A stretch of 64,000 bases of DNA from Batillaria attramentaria. Its lineage: Eukaryota > Mollusca > Gastropoda > Batillariidae. This document shows positions 40,528 to 53,972 of this stretch, one piece after another. Made by a program: the position numbers and the translations under genes. Below the pieces are notes generated by a model. That model was given only the letters and a program-made list of their open reading frames with translations, had not been told where the DNA came from and searched no databases. Position 1 is the first letter of the stretch. Each line of letters starts with the position of its first letter. Where the stretch lies: positions 2,207,501-2,271,500 of the forward strand of contig JACVVK020000013.1 in NCBI GenBank assembly GCA_018292915.2, in the 5' to 3' direction.

Positions 40528-41536
40528 ACTGCGCTGTACAGTTTCATATGCCCTTGTCGAACAGCCAGTGATATCTCCGTCTTCCGTGTTGTCTGTTCTG
40601 CGTCACTTCTGACTGTTGTGAAACTATTCTTCTGAAGAATTATAAACTGCATCAGAGTTTTTTCTGACACAGGTGTTGATTCCTGCTTTCATAAAAATGG
40701 CTGACAGAAAAGCAACAGCTTCAACGACTTTTTCAGCCAATCAGAAAACCGAACAGATACAGCTCCGCACAAACAGTCAAAGGGAAGTAATCCACAGTTG
40801 AGGAGAAATATATGATATGTGTCATCCTACTGTCATACTCAAGTTATGCGAAAGTTCCTCAATCAATGCCACACTATGGTCATCTCTATTTTAACATTGT
40901 GTATTAACCTTGATGATGTGCTTCTAGTCAGAATATTTCCTGTTGAGATGGCGAAGTTACTTCTGCGTTTCTTGAAATATTCTTTGTTGTTGCGCAGATG
41001 AGCTGGTAGGACGGTAATTTCACTAATCTTCGCCACTCTTTTTATCATCCCATCAGAACTCATGTAAAAATTACAAATCCGAAGCACCAGTGAAATACAT
41101 TTTGTTTCAGTCTCTTCAAGCTTTTTGGATGTAGATTTTCTGATTTTGTGTGTGTGTGTGTGTGTGTGTTTTTGTGTGGGGGGGGGGGGGGGGGGGGGGG
41201 GGGGGGAGGGGTGTGTGTGTTTGGGGGGGTGGGTGGGAGGGTGGGTGTTAGTCTACTAACAAAGGATATGGAAATTATAATAGTAATATTATGCTCATTA
41301 TTATTATTGTTTCGTTCTGTCTGCAAAACTGAAAAAAAAATGCATGTCCCATGGCAAAAATCAAAATCGTTGATGCTTCTGAAGTCTATTAATATGCCGG
41401 CATTGTGTTCATCTTGTATGCATGAGACCATTTCCATGTTTGTCCCATACTTCCGTTCCATGGATTGCTGGCCAAACGAAAGTATTATATATGCTGTCAA
41501 AGTGTCATTTGTGTACTGTTCGTAATGTTTGAAAAC

Positions 41537-41542
41537 AATAAA
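41537..41542 (+). terminator. Candidate polyadenylation signal of the methyltransferase gene
   Basis: AATAAA within GAAAACAATAAATGTACTC, about 1 kb after the stop codon at 40525-40527. No coding exon lies between. A TG/G-rich stretch lies upstream at 41150-41240. Other AATAAA words may exist in the 3' region, so this assignment is tentative. Confidence 0.45.
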
Positions 41543-41587
41543 TGTACTCAAAAAAGTGGATGGATTATGAGCTTTAAATGTTGCAGG

Positions 41588-41968
41588 CTGGGGAATTTTC
41601 AGTCATTTGGCAATTTTGAGCCAAATTTCTTTTCTTTTTAGCCGAAAAATCTACATTTCAGCCAAGGAAAAGACTCGGGGGGGGGGGGGGGGGGGGGGGT
41701 CACTCACAGTAATGTACCATGATACATGCAGTGCCATACAGAACAGCTGTCTAACTTTATTTTTGAAGACTTGTATGTCAGTACCAAAGCAGTATTTTAT
41801 TTGTGGGTGCCAGGAGAAGCTACTAAATGCCTTTAAAAATGCTAAAATTGTTTTTGTGAAGTGGGGCGCATTGCCCCGTGGTCCCCCAGCAGGGCACTGC
41901 CTGTGAACCCCGGCCAAGGTTTCAGTCTCTTTTTCTTTCTTTTTTTTTTCCCCTGGGCAATTCCCCAG
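41588..41968 (-). mobile_element. MITE family 2
   Basis: Larger, inverted copy of the 13746-13995 element, with an added poly-G tract near 41680. It starts about 45 bp after the candidate poly(A) signal of the methyltransferase. Confidence 0.7.
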
Positions 41969-42537
41969 CCGGGTGCTGGCAGGAGGAATGAGGAATGGGT
42001 GTATGTGTAGAGCAGAAATGTGTATGTATCATGTTTCTTCAGTACTGACACATCCGTAAACTTTGGGGATGTTGGTGGTGAATTTCTTTCAATTTTCAAC
42101 TCGGGGGGAAAACACACACAAAGACTGGCGTGGAGTCATCGTGAATTTTAGCCAAATCTTCTCTTGGAAATGTCGCTCACACACACACACACACAGAGGC
42201 ACGCATGCGCGCGCGCGCACACACACACACACACACACAGAGAACAGCACACAGTCAGTTTTGAACTTTATCACCTGCAAAAAAAAAAACCCCAACAACA
42301 ACAACAAAAAAAAAACAAAAAAAAAAACATGCATGATGAAATACTCGGTGTACTTTCTATAAGCGCACCAAAAAGAACCGGGTCACAACAGCTTGATAAA
42401 ACAGCACGTGACCACGCATCAAGAACGCACTTACAACGTCCCGAGATCTCTAAATATCTGTGACAAGTGGCTGTTGAAACTAACGTCAAAATTAACTCTG
42501 AGTCAAACGTACGAAGCCACTGATACGGCCTTACTTA

Positions 42538-43227
42538 GGCTCAGTTGGTATAGTTCGCCCGCTATAGGGGGTGCAAATGTGTACCAGTTATGTGCAGGGG
42601 GAGTAGATGTACTCCAGCTCTCTAGTCTCTACTCAGCGGGGCGATTGTATCCCGCCCTTCAGTCCGGTCAGCGCACGCGATATTTCCGTGCAGTTTTCAT
42701 CGAAAGGCTCGCTTCCAGAAAGCGAAACTGTTACAAATTACGACAGGTACTATACTATACACGCAATATCTCTTCACTATCTGATGGCTACATTCGTTTA
42801 ATGCTTTCGTTTAAGTTACATTTATTAAACGAAATTAGCCGTCCGTCACGTGACTTCAACTCATGAGACCCGCCCAATTCAGGATACGTTTAATAATAAT
42901 AATAATAATGAGTATTGTATAGGCGCTTTACCCAGTTTCATGAATCGGCTCAAAGCGCCGCGAACTGAACCCAACACGCACGCTCACGTGAATCACACGC
43001 ATTCTCTGACACATGGACAAAAACACATTACAATCACGTGGTGCGAAGGGTCAGCTCAGCTATTTAAATTTCGGAATTTAGAATTGCATTTTTTTTTTTT
43101 TTTCATATTTGGTGGGCTGAACATTTCCAAAGCACCCCGTCCAGCGCAGGTGGCGTACATTTGCTGCCCCTGCAAATGACAGGTATACATTTGCACCCCA
43201 TAATAGGCGAACTACACCAACTGAGCC
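42538..43227. mobile_element. Long-TIR element carrying a nested SINE
   Basis: The left end GGCTCAGTTGGTATAGTTCG and the right end CGAACTACACCAACTGAGCC form imperfect inverted repeats of about 45 bp. Flanks TTACTTA and TTATTTA are a probable target duplication. SINE-A (42889-43131) is inserted inside, so the element itself is only about 450 bp. Intergenic, between the methyltransferase and P450 genes. Confidence 0.6.
42889..43131 (-). repeat. SINE family A, 3' part, nested in a TIR element
   Basis: Reverse copy from (AAT)n to TTTCCAAAGCA, inside the 42538-43227 element. Confidence 0.8.
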
Positions 43228-43804
43228 TTATTTAGACCTACTCGGTAAAACTTGTCAGGCCTTACGTCAGAGGCAGAGCAGCATAAAACGCATCGGACGC
43301 ACCAGGAAAAGTAGTACTGTTATCGGTGTCGGCCGGGTAACGACAGCGTTTCAGCAACAAGCGAACGAGCCCTTGTCCAGTGTTCTATGCAGGTAACATC
43401 GGCGAACGTCAGCCTATACAAGCCACCGCCGTCAGTGACAGCCTCTGTAATGACGAACAGCGTATGATTTATATGTAGCAAGAGGCGGTTTGATGGTATG
43501 ATAGGGTATGGTAGACTTTCTCATCGGCGCACATACCCTTCTCTTCTCATTGAAATGCTCGTGGCGCCGCAGGGCTGGAGGACGAAGCAGTGAAAGCCTG
43601 CTGCCGCTAAGCGCTTTTTTGCAAACCTCCACCCTGCTATTCACTCTGGTGCGCGCGACAGTATTTCTGTTTTCCACGCCACCAGCCGCAGCCTACTATT
43701 CTTCGAAATGTGGACGTTGGAGTTTTAGCGTGAACACTCGATATTTGTGCGTGCGTGTGTACACGAGGGCGGGACTGACAGGCATCGTATACAAGGCTGC
43801 ACGT

Positions 43805-43912
43805 GATTTTGATTCCATCCAAATTCCTGCCCACCAGGGATTCGAACCAGCCTGCTCAGGACCCGAAGTCGGATACCTTAACCACTAGACCAAATCCCCT
43901 TGTCAAAATTTC
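43805..43912 (-). repeat. tRNA-like SINE fragment (family E)
   Basis: Complement reads TGGTCTAGTGGTTAAGGTAT and GGTTCGAATCCCTGGTGGGC, with clear A- and B-box-like words. Confidence 0.6.
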
Positions 43913-43973
43913 GGATTTTGTTGTTGTTGTTGTTTAATGTACGTTGTACTGACGAAACTCATTCGTTGTGGAG

Positions 43974-44128
43974 GCGGGGGGGGGGGGAGAGGAGGGGGAG
44001 TTTAACGTCCTTTTCCACCACCTACGGGTGATATCAAAGACGGGGCAACGATGAAAAAGCCAGCACAAAATGTGGCCCCAGCGGGGAGCGACCTCACGAC
44101 CCGAGCATTAGAGGTCCAACGCTCCGGT
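43974..44128 (-). repeat. SINE family B
   Basis: Reverse copy with poly-G expansion at its end, about 230 bp upstream of the P450 start codon. Confidence 0.75.
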
Positions 44129-44356
44129 GTGGAGGCGCACAGTCGGATCTGACACTTCCTATTATACTTGGTCAACGTCGGAAAAAAAAATCATACTGTG
44201 GCCAAACTAGGCTTTTATTTTTTTTACAGACAAAAAAAAAAAAAAAAATCTTGCTGAAGGATGTCACAAGTATCCTTGCACTGGGCTCTAGAGTAAATTC
44301 AGATACACACTACACGAACGTGTTTCTAACTACACACTTGGGCTTCATTGAACAGA

Positions 44357-44599
44357 ATGGATATCCTAAGCTGGTTGGATGCGCCAGTCTGGCTCTGTCT
44401 GCTCATAGCTGTCCTCATGCTGATCTATCTGTGAGTTACTTGTACTTCTTTCATCTGTTCTCTAATGTTTGACACTACACAAATATATGGGTGCTCTTCT
44501 TTTTGGACACGCACGCACGCGCGCGCGCGCGCACACATACACACACACATACACACACACACACACACACACATACGCGCGCACACACACGCGCGCTCG

Positions 44600-44687
<88 letters not shown>

Positions 44688-46338
44688 GAAACAAATAATT
44701 GGCATAAGTCCTAATTACACGTACAGAGGCAGGTTGAGGGTTTAGACCACGAGTGATATCACCGTGTCCTTGTTGTCAATGGACGACTCCACTCCTGTCG
44801 ATCAAACGGGTCGAGCCCCCAGAATTCAGCCAGTCTCGTCCCGCGGCATAATGAGCAAAACACATGGCATGCTTTGGCAAATCTTTCGCCAGACACTACA
44901 ACTGGGAAGCACGTGTAGTTTGATATGAAACATTGAAAGAAATCAGTCAATCCATTGACGTCATTTGAGGAAAAAGACCATTACGTTAATCTGTTTCATC
45001 TTGGAAGCAATCCCTTTTCCCATACAATGACGTCATGGGCGTACTGAGTAAAGGGATGGGGCTTGCCGAATGGATCGAGTCGTCACCTGATTAAACGTAC
45101 TTGCGGTGACTGATTTTGGTGTTTCCGCTGTTCCATCAGGTACGCAACATGGCCCTTCTCGATATGGTCCAGTCTTGGGGTACCGGGACCCCGCCCTTTG
45201 CCCTTCCTGGGCAACACCAGAGAACTCCTCAGAAAGGTAAGTGCGTGTTTCCACACAGATCTGCGTGTTCAAAGTACTAGAATTATGGTATAGTTCGTCC
45301 CCTTGTGGCACTTGCACCTCCTGTGAATGCACTACGACCGTCTAAACAACAACAACAACAACAATAATAATAATAATAATAAGCGCATTAATATAGGCGC
45401 TTTATCCCAAATATTTCGCTCAAAGCGCCGCAAAGTAAACCCAGCACGCACGCTCGCGTGAATCACACGCATTCACTCTTACATGGACATGAACACATTA
45501 CAATCACATGGTGCGAAGGGCCAGCTCAACATTTTGAGTTTCGGAATTTAGAATTGCGTTTATTTTGAATTTTGTGGGCTGAACATTTCCAAAGCAGAGG
45601 GGGAGGAAGCCGGAGTACCCGGAGAGAACCCGCAACGATCGGCCCAAATGAACGGTGCCACATACGAGAAAGAAAAATTTCTTTGCCCCGAGTGGGACTC
45701 GAACCTGACCTTTCGCATTGGTGACTAAGTCTTCACCGCTGGAACTCCGACCGCCCCCTCCAACAACAACACACCGATTGCACCATTAGCACAAGATAAC
45801 CCCAACCTTAAATCTAGACCTAACTCTAACCCTAAATGTAACTCTATACCGAAGTATACTATGTGAGTGTGGCTGCGTTGGTATGGTTCGCTGGATGCGG
45901 CCCAATGGTGCGCACTATACTGACTGAGCAGTACTATACTCAGAATTTGCAGGGGGGGAACTGAATGAAGACAACATATATAAAATGAAGATCTTAAAGT
46001 TGTGACTGAAACTTCCTCGGGCATAGTTCGGGTAACCCATGAGTGATCGGGGAAGTCACATACAAGATTACAGGAGAGGGACACCACGACCACCTCGGGC
46101 ACAGCTCAACACAAAAGTATCACTTATCATCCGCTCATCGCTTTTATGATTAATTTCTAAAAATAACAAAAAGGCAGTTCGTCTTGTTTTATTTGTGATT
46201 TCTACTAAGAGTTTGCTCGTTTATGTTCATTGTAGTCCTTCAGTGCGTGAGCTTACAGCCAGTATGGTATATCAGCTTGTTGGACTGTACGATTACCAAG
46301 ACGAACATGTGACGACAAAACCTTGTCACGGATGTGTA

Positions 46339-46415
<77 letters not shown>

Positions 46416-46532
46416 CCCCAGACCACTTATGTGGCATTTGCTGAGTGGGAAAAGACGTATGGTCCTATCTTTGGGTAAGTAGTAATAATAATAATAATTA
46501 TATAGCGCTCATTCTCAAAGCAACTCAAAGCG

Positions 46533-46585
<53 letters not shown>

Positions 46586-46599
46586 GTGGCGCGCACGCA

Positions 46600-46683
<84 letters not shown>

Positions 46684-49241
46684 TGCACAACCCGGCCTGA
46701 TGCAGATACACAATTACAGTCAAAGGCACTGAACAATGGCAGACTACTTTAGTGTGAAAGGCCTGACGGAAGATGTGGGTTTTCAGGTTGGATTTGAACT
46801 GGGTCAATGTGGGAAATAGTCTACATGTACATACATATATGTACGCCTTCCTTCCTTCCTTCCTTCCTTAGGCCCATGGCTCCCTGTGGAGCATAGGCCA
46901 TCGACGACCCTTCACCATCGCACTCGGTTCTGGGCTGCTCTTATCACTCCAACCCAGTTAGTCCCCTGCTTGGATAGCTCAGCCACAGTGTCCCGCTGTT
47001 GCGCGGCCGGCCTCTCTTCCTCTTCCCCTGCGGGTTTCATGTCAGGGCTTGGCGTGTTATGTACGGCCTTGGCAAGAATCAAACATTACGAAAATGAATC
47101 GGTCTATGAAGATATGGAACCCTAGCTGCTAATGCATTCTAGTACGTTCCTAACATTTATTCCGAAAGAAAGGAAGATCGTACCGGTAAATAACGGATGC
47201 ATTGCAAAAGTCTTTTCTTACACGTAGGACTCAAAATGTAGATGGACTTTTGACCCCTTGTGCAGCATGTACAGTGGCCGATGTCCAATTCTCGTCGTCA
47301 ATGACCTCGACATCCTGAAGGAAGTATTGGTGAAGGACTTCAGTAATTTTGCCGACAGACACGTAAGTGTGCTTTGGGTGTTTGCAAGCCATTGGTTTTT
47401 ATGCACAGTTCATCATGAGGCCATATGCAGTATCTTACTTTCAAATAACTCTAACGTATCAGACAAATAATTATAAAAGAGATTAGGAATTTCTTTGGCA
47501 CTATTTCACTTATAATGCACGAAATTTTCTCGATTCAAAAACCAAATCAATGATTAATTTCGAAAAAGTTCACATTACAAGGCCCCAGGGCCCGTATGTA
47601 AAAGTCGAGGTTAATTTAACCCACGGCTACGGGCCTAACCCACACTAGGACAAAAGAAACCCAAAAGCAAAATTAAATAAAAAAGGAAGTGAAGAAAGGA
47701 AGAAAAAATCCTTCTATAACGGCTTAGGCACCTTTCTGGTATAGGCCCGCTTCTTGATTTAATACAAACAAACAAACAAACAAACAAAACCAGAAATTTT
47801 AACCCTAGAACTAGTTTAGTTCGAGTCTAGACGCTAAAAGCCCCGACCGCGACTATTACATACGGGCCCAGAACGCCGGGATCCATGGCTGGGTATTTAT
47901 GAACACTTGGTTTAGTCATTTCGCGGTAAGAAACGTCTCAAATGGAAAACCACCTACAGTCTACAGATATAACGTGTTCCTATACGACAAAATCTCCGAC
48001 TCTTTAACTCAGTTCCTATCAAGTAAAACCTCGTAATTAATTTTGTTGTTGTTGTTGTTGTTGTTGCTGCCCCAGCTCTTTGCCACCTCCGGTGGTGTTC
48101 CTCACAGGTCATGGGTGGAACCCACGGAAGACTCGGAAGCTGGGACAATTTTTTTTTATTTTTATTATGCATGATGATGGAGATGAGGATGATAGTAAGA
48201 TGATGCTATGGAGGTCCATGTGGTTTGGGACTGCGGGACAGGGCCGCATTCCACGCTTCCTGTCATAAATATCCCGGCATTAACCAGGCCCGGGAACTAC
48301 GGCACCTGCGGTGCCGGCCGTATAATCATCCACACCATAAGACGTGTCATACTAAGGGAAGCACCCCCAAAGTCGCACCCGTGAAGTGGGTGAAACTCGG
48401 CTGTGTGGCAACAGCCTCCCCATCGGGCCCATAGTACACCCGCTCTGGGTAGGAGCCGACCTAGGTAGGAAAAATCCCGCTTGCCTCGGCTGGGATTCGA
48501 ACCCGGGTCTCCCGGTCCATGATCCGAAGTGCTAACCACTACACTACGGGGGCCGGTCGTAATTAATTTATGTCTGCAATGGATGTAAATTTGGCCTTGT
48601 GGGAGTGTTGTACTTTTCGTTATACTCGTGTTTGCTACAGCTAGAACTTGCTTGATTTGTTTATGTCCTGAAGAAGGCGAAAGCCGAAACGTTGACCTGT
48701 GCCGTCCTTTGTGAAAGTTAAGTGGTTTCTGTCCCTTTTATGTCGCTTTTATTTGCTTAACAGTTAGAACCGTTAAGGAACCGCTAATCTTGCCTGGTTT
48801 TCACACACAGGGCCATGGCCGACAAAAAAAAATGTGGGATGATACGTGTGCGTGGTTCGAAGTGTGTTAAAACATCATTATTCACTGACTAAACTTAGTG
48901 ATGTCGGGGAAACTGGATGTGGAGTGCAAAATGCCGTATCTATTTCACCTTAACCAAGCTGCCACACTTCAATCAATGCTCCTGTTGCTTGACCAAGTTT
49001 TATTCAAAATATTACCATTTACCATTTTGATGGGACCTGTGTTGCAACTCGTTCCAGTTCAATGTCGGCACGATGCGACCGCCTACAATCGACTGTGGTT
49101 TGTTCTTTGCGAACGGCACGGCTTGGAAACGCATCCGGACCCTGATGACTCCAACATTCAGTGCCAGCAAGCTGAAAAACGTGAGTAGCAACAACATCAA
49201 CAACAACAACAAAAAAACAACAAAACATCAGCAGCAGCAGC

Positions 49242-49280
<39 letters not shown>

Positions 49281-49381
49281 AACAACAAAAACAAAAAGCC
49301 AACCTGATTCATCGTTATGGTCAAGCAATATTTCCATTACGATAAAAATAAGTGTTCATTTCCAGTATCTCGCAGCGGATC

Positions 49382-49465
<84 letters not shown>

Positions 49466-49629
49466 CAGAGACAGACAGACAGACAGACAGACAGGCAGGC
49501 AGGCAGGCAGGCAGACAGACAGACAGACAGAGACAGAGAATCCACTCTCTACTAAAATCCTAAAAACACAAACATCGGCGACTGTGACAAATTTTCAACT
49601 CAGCCCGATTCTCAACAATCTGCATCAGT

Positions 49630-49717
<88 letters not shown>

Positions 49718-50144
49718 AACCATTGAAATGTGTTGATGACAGATGTGTTGCTTCATTGACCGCTGCAGTCGTGTCCTTGTTGAAAGTCTCCAGACCAAGG
49801 CCGAGAAAGATGAAGCCATAGATGTGAAACTGTAAGTTCTGAAGTTCAGAGACAATCCGGCTTTTGCCAGTTAGTACAAGTGCGGTTCCCGTCCGGCTGT
49901 TTATAAGGACTGGGTTCCCCATACTGTGGTCAGATATTTTACCAGTTCCCCTATAGCATATATTGTATTTACCATCAACAGTTTTGAAAGAGTCGACACT
50001 TGAATGGAGAACACTTGATGTAAATTTTAAGACACTTTGTGCTGCTTATGTAGTTTGTTTGCATATAAAGCTTTTACGACACTTGGAAAATTTAAGAAAG
50101 GAATAAATGCAACTGCTACTGCACAGCTCAGACAGACACACAGA

Positions 50145-50236
<92 letters not shown>

Positions 50237-53200
50237 ACTGACAAAAAAGAAATGACTGATGTCATAAAATCAATTAATGTGCCAGAGTTTGACATACATA
50301 CTTGAAATAGCCTCATTCCTCGGGTCGTGAGTTGGAATCTGGGGCCGCGTCAAATCAGTATTTGGGCTGGTCTTTTTCTCGTTGCCCCGTCATTGAAATC
50401 ATCCATACGTGGTGGAACAGGACGTTAAACTCCCAGACATCCCCCCCCCCCTTTTAACCAAACGTTCCTGACAGTGTTTTCAGTTTCTTTACCATGGACG
50501 TGATCGCTGGCACAGCGTTTGGCCTGGAGACCAACTCGCAGACACAGGAGGACGAACCGTTCGTCACCAACTGCAGGCAGCTTATGAGGAAGATCAACAA
50601 ACCCAGTAAACCCATGCTGGTCACCGGTGAGTACAGTGTTACTCTGATTTCCGTACACGCCATCCAGGTGTCTTCGCTCCTGCGTTCAGTCGCGCGTTGC
50701 CATGGCCAGGTATTTAACACGAGCATGAAGCTTTCAGGTGCTAGATCCTTGATTGAACTCTGCCCTATACTTTGTGGAACTGTTTGCCAGAGTCATTTCG
50801 GAAAGCTCCTAACAGCCAAGTCCTTCAGAAGAGCCCTTAAAAGTCATATTTTCCACTGAGACTGTCTGACAGTACCCAAACACACCGGCAAATCTCTCTC
50901 TTTCCACCACCCCCACCCCCCCTCCTCCTTCTCCTCGTGCACGCGTGCGTGCGTGCGTGAGAGAGAGAGAGAGAGAGAGAATGTGGGTGGAGATGTTTGG
51001 GAGATTAACGTTCTTTTCAACCATGTGTGATATCAAAGACTTGTCAACGAGAAAAATACCAGTACAAATATTTTGCCCCAGATGGGGGGGGGGGGGGGGG
51101 TCACCCCTGACTTAGAGAAAGTAATAATAAAGCGTGATTCATCAAACCACTAGACACGTGACATATTTCAGATTTTCCACATGTTTTCTCAATAGCCGTC
51201 TTCCCATTCCTGAAGCCGATTTTCCGCGCCCTAAACTTGGTGTCCTTCACGGACGTAGAGGCCGACTTCCTGGTCGAGAGTGTCTACAAAATGGTTGACG
51301 AGCGGAAAGCCGACAGTGCCCGCAACGGCCAGGTTTGCTGCCAAATCGTAACATATTATCAAAGACTACTGCGCGTATAGTCTTTGATATTATGTACAAC
51401 GTAAAGTTTTAAGAGGGTTAACGCTGTCCCTACCACTCGCTTTTAGAAGTCATGCCTGCCAATGTTAAAGGTGGCTACATAAGAATAAGAAAGAATAAGA
51501 ATAAGAAATTTATTGAATTTCCGAATGTGGAACATTGCTTTGTGGTCTCGTAAAAGCATGCCAAACACTCACTCATATGGCCATACACACCCACTCCACC
51601 TATTTACATGCTCACACGCTCACACCTAAAAACAGTGACCTGCCATCTATCACATATTGCATCACTATAAATTACAACAGACCACCCCACATCACATCAC
51701 AGCAGCAGCACAACAGCAGAAGTGCACAGAACTCCATCACAGTCCAAACCAACCGACACCCGACAAGAAGCAACTTATGTCTGATTAGTCTAGTGGTGGG
51801 ACAGAAAAATTACAACAACAACAACAATAAGAATTGCCAGCCTCAATCACCTAAAAAAAGGCCAGCATGTGTTTTTAAGGTGTCTCCAGAGAAAAACATT
51901 AAGGCTGACGGGTTTTGAGAACTGTTAACCCTGCCTACACTGCTCGAGAAAATTCAAAATGGGAGTGAACCTGGGTTTCGGAAAAAAAAAAAAAAAAAAA
52001 ACTTGAGTCGAAAAAGGCTGTAACCCTAGTTTTCCGGTAAACTCGAAAATGGCATTGGAAGTATTAAAAGAGTCGTCTTACAGTGTTTGTACGCTTACCT
52101 TCGTCTCACCCGATTTCCGTTTCCGTTTCACAGAAGCGCACGGATCTTCTTCAGTTGCTTGTTGACGCCGAGATGGATCCCAGTGAGCTTGCTGAAGGTC
52201 GAGCGAAGACTTCGGACGGGACTGGAATCCACAAACGTATGCTGCTCGTAACTAAATTGTATATAAGTCCATGCGCCTGATGCACGGAGAGAGCCAAGGA
52301 CATAAGTCCGAGACTAGTCATGTTTCCCCTGGGCCCGCATGTAAAAGTCGGGGTTAGGGAGTTTAGCCCCGGGTTAGAGTCTAAACCTCGAACTAAACTA
52401 GCTCTAGGGTTAAATTTTCTGCTGTTTGTTTGTTTGTTTTTTAATCAGGAAGCGGGTCCATTCCAGCAAGGTGCCTATGCCGTTATAGAAGGATTTTTGT
52501 CTTTCTTTCTTCGCTTCCTTTTTTTAAATTTAATTTTGTTGTGGGGTTTCTTTTGTCCTAGTCTGGGTTAGGCCCGTAGCCATGGGTTAGATTAACCTCG
52601 AGTTCTACATACGGGCCCTGATTTTCAACGATCACTCTTGGGGTACCCCGAACTAGTCCGAGACTAAATGGTGATGATGATATTGAAAAGAAAGCAGTAA
52701 TTAAGTCCATTGACGTCATTTGAGGAAAAAGACCGATGATACTGGAAAGAAAGCAGTAATTAAGTCCATTGACGTTTTTTTTTTTCTTTTTTTTTAAAGA
52801 AAAAAAAAAGTCCATTGACGTCATTTGAGGAAAAAGACCAATGATACTGGAAAGAAAGCAGTAACTAAGTCCATTGACGTCATTTGAGGAAAAAGACCAT
52901 TACGTCAGTCTCTCGCATCTTGAAATCACCCCTTTTCCTGTAAACAAAGGCGCCGTGAGCATGCTTACTGCATGGAAGTTTTCTTGCAGCGCTACACAAA
53001 TGACCAGTCATCATCAATTCTGGAGTTGTGCAGACACGTATGGAGAGCAGTATCTATTTGAGGTTTTTCCACTTGATCGTGCAGGCTTGACGCGGCAAGA
53101 GATCGTTGGTCAGGGGTTTGTAGTGCTGCTGGCGGGTTTCGACACGACGTCCACCACGCTACAATACCTTACATACAACCTCACCATGCACCCTGACTCA

Positions 53201-53886
53201 CAACAACGGGTGTACGACGAGATCAGAGACGTCATTGGTGACGTAAGTAGTCTGTGCAGCAGTAGTGACAATTATTGTAGTCCTGGGCCCGCATGTGAAG
53301 GTCGAGGTTAGGGAGTTTAGCCCCGGGTTAGAGTCTACCCTCGAACTAAACTAGCTCTGGGGTTAAATTTTGTGTTTTTTTTTTTTTTTTTTTTTTTAAA
53401 TCAGGTCCATTCCAGCAAGGTGCCTATGCCGTTATAGAAGGATTTTTGTCTTTCTTTCTTCGCTTCTTTTTTTTTATTTAATTTTGTTTTGGGGTTTCTT
53501 TTGTCTGGGTTAGGCGCTTAGCCGTGGGTTAACTTAACCTCGAGTTTTTCATACGGACCCAGATGCCTGATCGGCGTGGGCCAAATATTTGTGCTGGCCT
53601 TTTTCTCGTTGCCCCGTCTTTGATATCACACCCGTACGTGGCGGAAAAAGGACGTTAAACTCCCAAACACCCACACCCACCCCAGATACCTGACGATGAA
53701 AGAAGGTTTTAGTTTCTAATTGTCAACCTAGTGACATGCAAGGCAGGCTTGAGTGTTTTGCAAGAAATGCGTGGACAGTTGGGAGCGGAGGCGAGCGGGG
53801 GGTGGGGGAGGGGGATATTGAGTATGTCAGCCTTTGGTTCAGTAAGAATTTACAGACGATGGCGTGGAATGGCCGAGAGCGGGAGT

Positions 53887-53972
<86 letters not shown>

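Noticed and set aside
43508..43888. 126-aa protein with possible signal peptide
   Set aside because: Overlaps a tRNA-like SINE fragment at its end; no splice partners or recognisable domain. Could be an unrecognised exon but unsupported.
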